Below, piece after piece: positions 61,748-64,000 of a stretch of 64,000 nt of DNA. The stretch is from Streptomyces sp. MBT53. Its GTDB lineage: Bacteria > Actinomycetota > Actinomycetes > Streptomycetales > Streptomycetaceae. Where the stretch lies: contig NZ_JAEQAZ010000023.1 of NCBI RefSeq assembly GCF_016654115.1, forward strand, positions 1-64,000, given 5' to 3'. The notes below the pieces were generated by a model that had not been told where the DNA came from, ran no database searches, and was given only the letters and a program-made list of their open reading frames with translations. Made by a program: the position numbers and the translations under genes. The number at the start of each line of letters is the position of its first letter. Position 1 is the stretch's first letter.

Positions 61748-62480
61748 CCTGATCGGAGCCGAGTGGCGGAAGGTCTGGACCGGGCGCGCCGGGTGGGTGG
61801 TCGCCGCAGCCGCCGTCCTGATGTGTGTGATGGCCGACGCCGGGTTCGTCCAGCAGGATGCGGACAAGAACCCCGGCGGCGGCAGCACCGCGGAGATCAC
61901 CTCCACGCTGGTGCAGGGCTGGTTCATGGTCGAACTCGCCGCCGCAGTCGTCGCGTTGCTCGCGGTCACCCGGGAGTTCGGGAACGGCGCCATCAGCCGG
62001 TCGGTGCTGCTGAGCGGCGGGCGGGGGCGGCTGCTCACGGCCAAGCTGCTCGCCGTCGTCGGCAGCGGCGCGGTGTTCGCCCTCGCGGCCGGGGCGCTGG
62101 CCGCCGTCAGCCCGTGCCTGTTCCTCGCCGGGCACGACCGGCAGCCGGAGTGGACGGCGACCACGACGTGGACGCTGCTCGGGGTGATGCTGACCATCGT
62201 GGTCGGCGCCGTGTGGGGGGCGCTGCTCGGGTTGCTGATCCGGCAGCAGGTCGCCTCGATCCTCGTCCTGCTGGTCAGCACCTGGCTGGTCGGCGAGGGC
62301 CTGCTGCGGCTCGTCCCGGCGATCGGCAGGCTCACCATCGACGAAGCCATGGCGTCCGTGTACCGGGGCGGCAACGAGAACCTGCTGCCGATCCCGTGGG
62401 CCCTGCTGGTGCTCGCGGTGTGGATCGGCGCGGGCACGGTCGTCGCCCGGACCCTGTTCCTGCGCCGGGACCTTCCGTGA
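61740..62480 (+). CDS. ABC transporter permease (daptide export)
   Basis: This 246-aa ABC-2-type membrane protein has about six helices, for example GWVVAAAAVLMCVMADAG, FMVELAAAVVALLAV and LLIRQQVASILVLLVSTW. REFGNGAISRSVLLSGGR is the usual cytoplasmic loop after helix 2. It starts inside the ATPase gene and its stop overlaps the protease GTG. With the ATPase it would export the mature peptide or protect the host from it. Confidence 0.88.
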   Translation: MRDLIGAEWRKVWTGRAGWVVAAAAVLMCVMADAGFVQQDADKNPGGGSTAEITSTLVQGWFMVELAAAVVALLAVTREFGNGAISRSVLLSGGRGRLLTAKLLAVVGSGAVFALAAGALAAVSPCLFLAGHDRQPEWTATTTWTLLGVMLTIVVGAVWGALLGLLIRQQVASILVLLVSTWLVGEGLLRLVPAIGRLTIDEAMASVYRGGNENLLPIPWALLVLAVWIGAGTVVARTLFLRRDLP

Positions 62481-64000
62481 GAACGGCCCTGAAGAGGCGC
62501 CAGGAGGAGAAGCCCCCGGCACCGCTGCCCGAGCGTCCCCGCCTGGCGCCGGACGCCCGGGTCCACGAGCCGATCGAGGACGGCGCCCCCTGGCTCGTCC
62601 AGTCCGGCGCGCAGCGCTACCTGCGGGTGGCCGCCGGGATGGCGAACCTCCTGCGGCTGGCCGATGGCACCCGTGACGCCGAGGACCTGGCGAAGGAGCT
62701 GGGCTGGTCGGTCGAGCTGGTCGGCGAGGGGCTGCTGCGCGCTCGGCGCACGGGGCTTCTCGAAGACGCGGCCGCCACACCGCGCCGGGAGCGCCGGATC
62801 ACGTTCGTCCCGCCGCTCACCGTCCAGCTCACCGTGGTCCGCCCGGAACGCATGCTGAACGTGTTCCGCCCGCTCACCGCCCGCCTGGCGCACCGGGGTT
62901 GGGCGATCGTGGCCGCGACCCTCGCCGGGGCGGGGCTGCTGTCGCTCGTCGCCCAGGCGCAGACGACGATCGCCGCCCTGTCCGAGCCGATCTCCCTGCC
63001 GGCGCTGCTCGCGCTGCTCGTCGTCACCTACTGCGGCACCATGCTCCACGAGCTGTCCCACGGCCTGGTCCTGAGCCACTACGGCGGCCGGCCCAGCCGT
63101 ATGGGCTTCATGCTCTTCTACCTGACACCCGCGTTCTTCTGCGACGTCTCCGACGGCTGGCGGCTGCCGAGGAACCGGCAGCGCGTACGGGTCGCGCTCG
63201 CCGGGATCGCCACCCAGACGGTCATCGCCGGTCTCGCGGGCGTCGGTTCGGTGGTCGTGGCGGTGGCGGGGGGAAACCCCGCTGTGCGTGATTTCCTGCT
63301 GCTCCTCACGGTCACCAACTACGCCTCCGGCCTCTTCAACACCATCCCGTTCGTCAAGCTCGACGGCTACCTGGCGCTGATGAGCCACCTCGACATCTCC
63401 CACCTGCGGGACCGCTCCATCACGGACGCCCGCCGCCTCGTCGCCCGGCTGCTGTTCGGCGGGCGGTACGAGCGGGAGCTGCCCGGCGTCGAGTGGGCGC
63501 CCTTGTTCGGGCTGGCCTGCATGCTGTTCCCGCTGTATGTCGTCAGCATGGCCTTCACGCTGTGGGGGTCGGTTCTGGAGAGCGCGGGGATGGTGGGTGC
63601 GGTCCTCGTCTCCGTCGCGCTCGGGTATCTGTCGCTGCGCGTGTACGTCGGCGTCCTCAAGCTGCTTGCGGAGGCGCGGACGGCGGGGGCGGCCGGGTGG
63701 CGACGGGTGACCGTCTCTGTGGCGGCGGTCGGGGTGGTAGCGGCGGCGCTGCTGGGGATCTCCGTGCCGTACACCGTGACCGGCGGGTTCGTGGAGGAGC
63801 GGGGGCGGACGGTCCTTGTGGCGACCGGGACGACCGACCGGGACGCCATTGAGCCCGGCGCCGAGGTGACGTTGCAGAGCGGCGGGGTTGTTCTCCAGAA
63901 GCAGCTAGGTACGGCCGAGGTCGCGTCCGGCGACTTCGTGGACCTGTCGGTGCCGTTCTCCGCGTTCGTCCCCGTGACCGGGCTCGACTCGCTGAAGGTG
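62477..64000 (+). CDS. Daptide-type intramembrane metalloprotease, cut by the window end
   Basis: A reading frame from GTG 62477 stays open for 508 codons to the last base, so the C-terminus is missing. A soluble N-terminal part of about 130 residues (winged-helix-like, LAKELGWSVELVGEGLLRA) leads into a multi-helix membrane domain. The zinc site is MLHELSHGLVLSHYGG (near 189-204), with a second-shell NTIPFVKLDGYLALMSHLD like the S2P/M50 NxxPxxxLDG motif. The late part is beta-rich. Such proteases in daptide clusters are thought to remove the leader during export. Confidence 0.88.
   Translation, partial: MRTALKRRQEEKPPAPLPERPRLAPDARVHEPIEDGAPWLVQSGAQRYLRVAAGMANLLRLADGTRDAEDLAKELGWSVELVGEGLLRARRTGLLEDAAATPRRERRITFVPPLTVQLTVVRPERMLNVFRPLTARLAHRGWAIVAATLAGAGLLSLVAQAQTTIAALSEPISLPALLALLVVTYCGTMLHELSHGLVLSHYGGRPSRMGFMLFYLTPAFFCDVSDGWRLPRNRQRVRVALAGIATQTVIAGLAGVGSVVVAVAGGNPAVRDFLLLLTVTNYASGLFNTIPFVKLDGYLALMSHLDISHLRDRSITDARRLVARLLFGGRYERELPGVEWAPLFGLACMLFPLYVVSMAFTLWGSVLESAGMVGAVLVSVALGYLSLRVYVGVLKLLAEARTAGAAGWRRVTVSVAAVGVVAAALLGISVPYTVTGGFVEERGRTVLVATGTTDRDAIEPGAEVTLQSGGVVLQKQLGTAEVASGDFVDLSVPFSAFVPVTGLDSLKV

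Noticed and set aside
55090..64000. Lanthipeptide or lasso peptide cluster
   Set aside because: There is no LanB, LanM or LanKC and no asparagine-synthetase-like cyclase; precursors lack Cys and end in Thr.

Overview
The window is from a Streptomyces-type actinomycete. Coding sequence is very GC-rich, GTG and TTG starts are common, and topA, a membrane/thymidylate kinase fusion, holB and a secreted tripeptidyl aminopeptidase lie in the order I recall from Streptomyces chromosomes.

Layout. (1) 1-11,084 is core chromosome: a septum-formation-type membrane protein, a small membrane protein, topA, tmk, holB and an aminopeptidase lipoprotein. (2) 11,085-11,158 is a tRNA-Thr(CGU). Its 3' half is an integration site: the same 43-bp core occurs at 11,117-11,159, 37,059-37,101 and 53,650-53,692. 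Two elements therefore sit head to tail in one tRNA gene. (3) Element 1 (about 25.9 kb) has an integrase, regulator, excisionase-like protein, DUF3631 ATPase, iteron-like region, DUF2637 membrane protein, MobC-like protein and relaxase, so it looks like an integrative mobilizable element. Its cargo is a DUF317 protein, a phosphotransferase, a TPR regulator, an oxidoreductase-methyltransferase-glycosyltransferase operon, a complete second-site valS, an Mrr-type nuclease and a BsuBI/PstI-type restriction-modification pair. (4) Element 2 (about 16.6 kb) keeps only IS3 and integrase remnants. It carries a giant secreted Rhs protein with two lectin modules, a Hint domain and an ADP-ribosyltransferase-like toxin tip, a tightly linked putative immunity gene, and two secreted companion proteins. 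It resembles a cis-mobilizable element that depends on element 1. (5) 53,693-55,089 is mostly decayed or regulatory DNA. (6) 55,090-64,000 is a daptide-type RiPP cluster: flavin-dependent oxidoreductase, RRE-type recognition protein, N-methyltransferase, class III aminotransferase, Fe-type alcohol dehydrogenase, two precursor peptides ending in Thr, ABC exporter and an intramembrane metalloprotease cut off by the window end.

How the parts work together. In the RiPP cluster the C-terminal threonine of each precursor is expected to be oxidatively decarboxylated to a ketone, transaminated to an amine and N,N-dimethylated. The peptide would then be cleaved and exported. A perfect 16-bp hairpin after the precursors probably makes them more abundant than the export genes. 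In the islands, three att copies, matching arm-type repeats at both ends of element 1 and a retained terminator hairpin beside every core describe a still-readable history of stacked integration. Cargo of both elements is dominated by conflict functions plus an unexplained valS neighbourhood.
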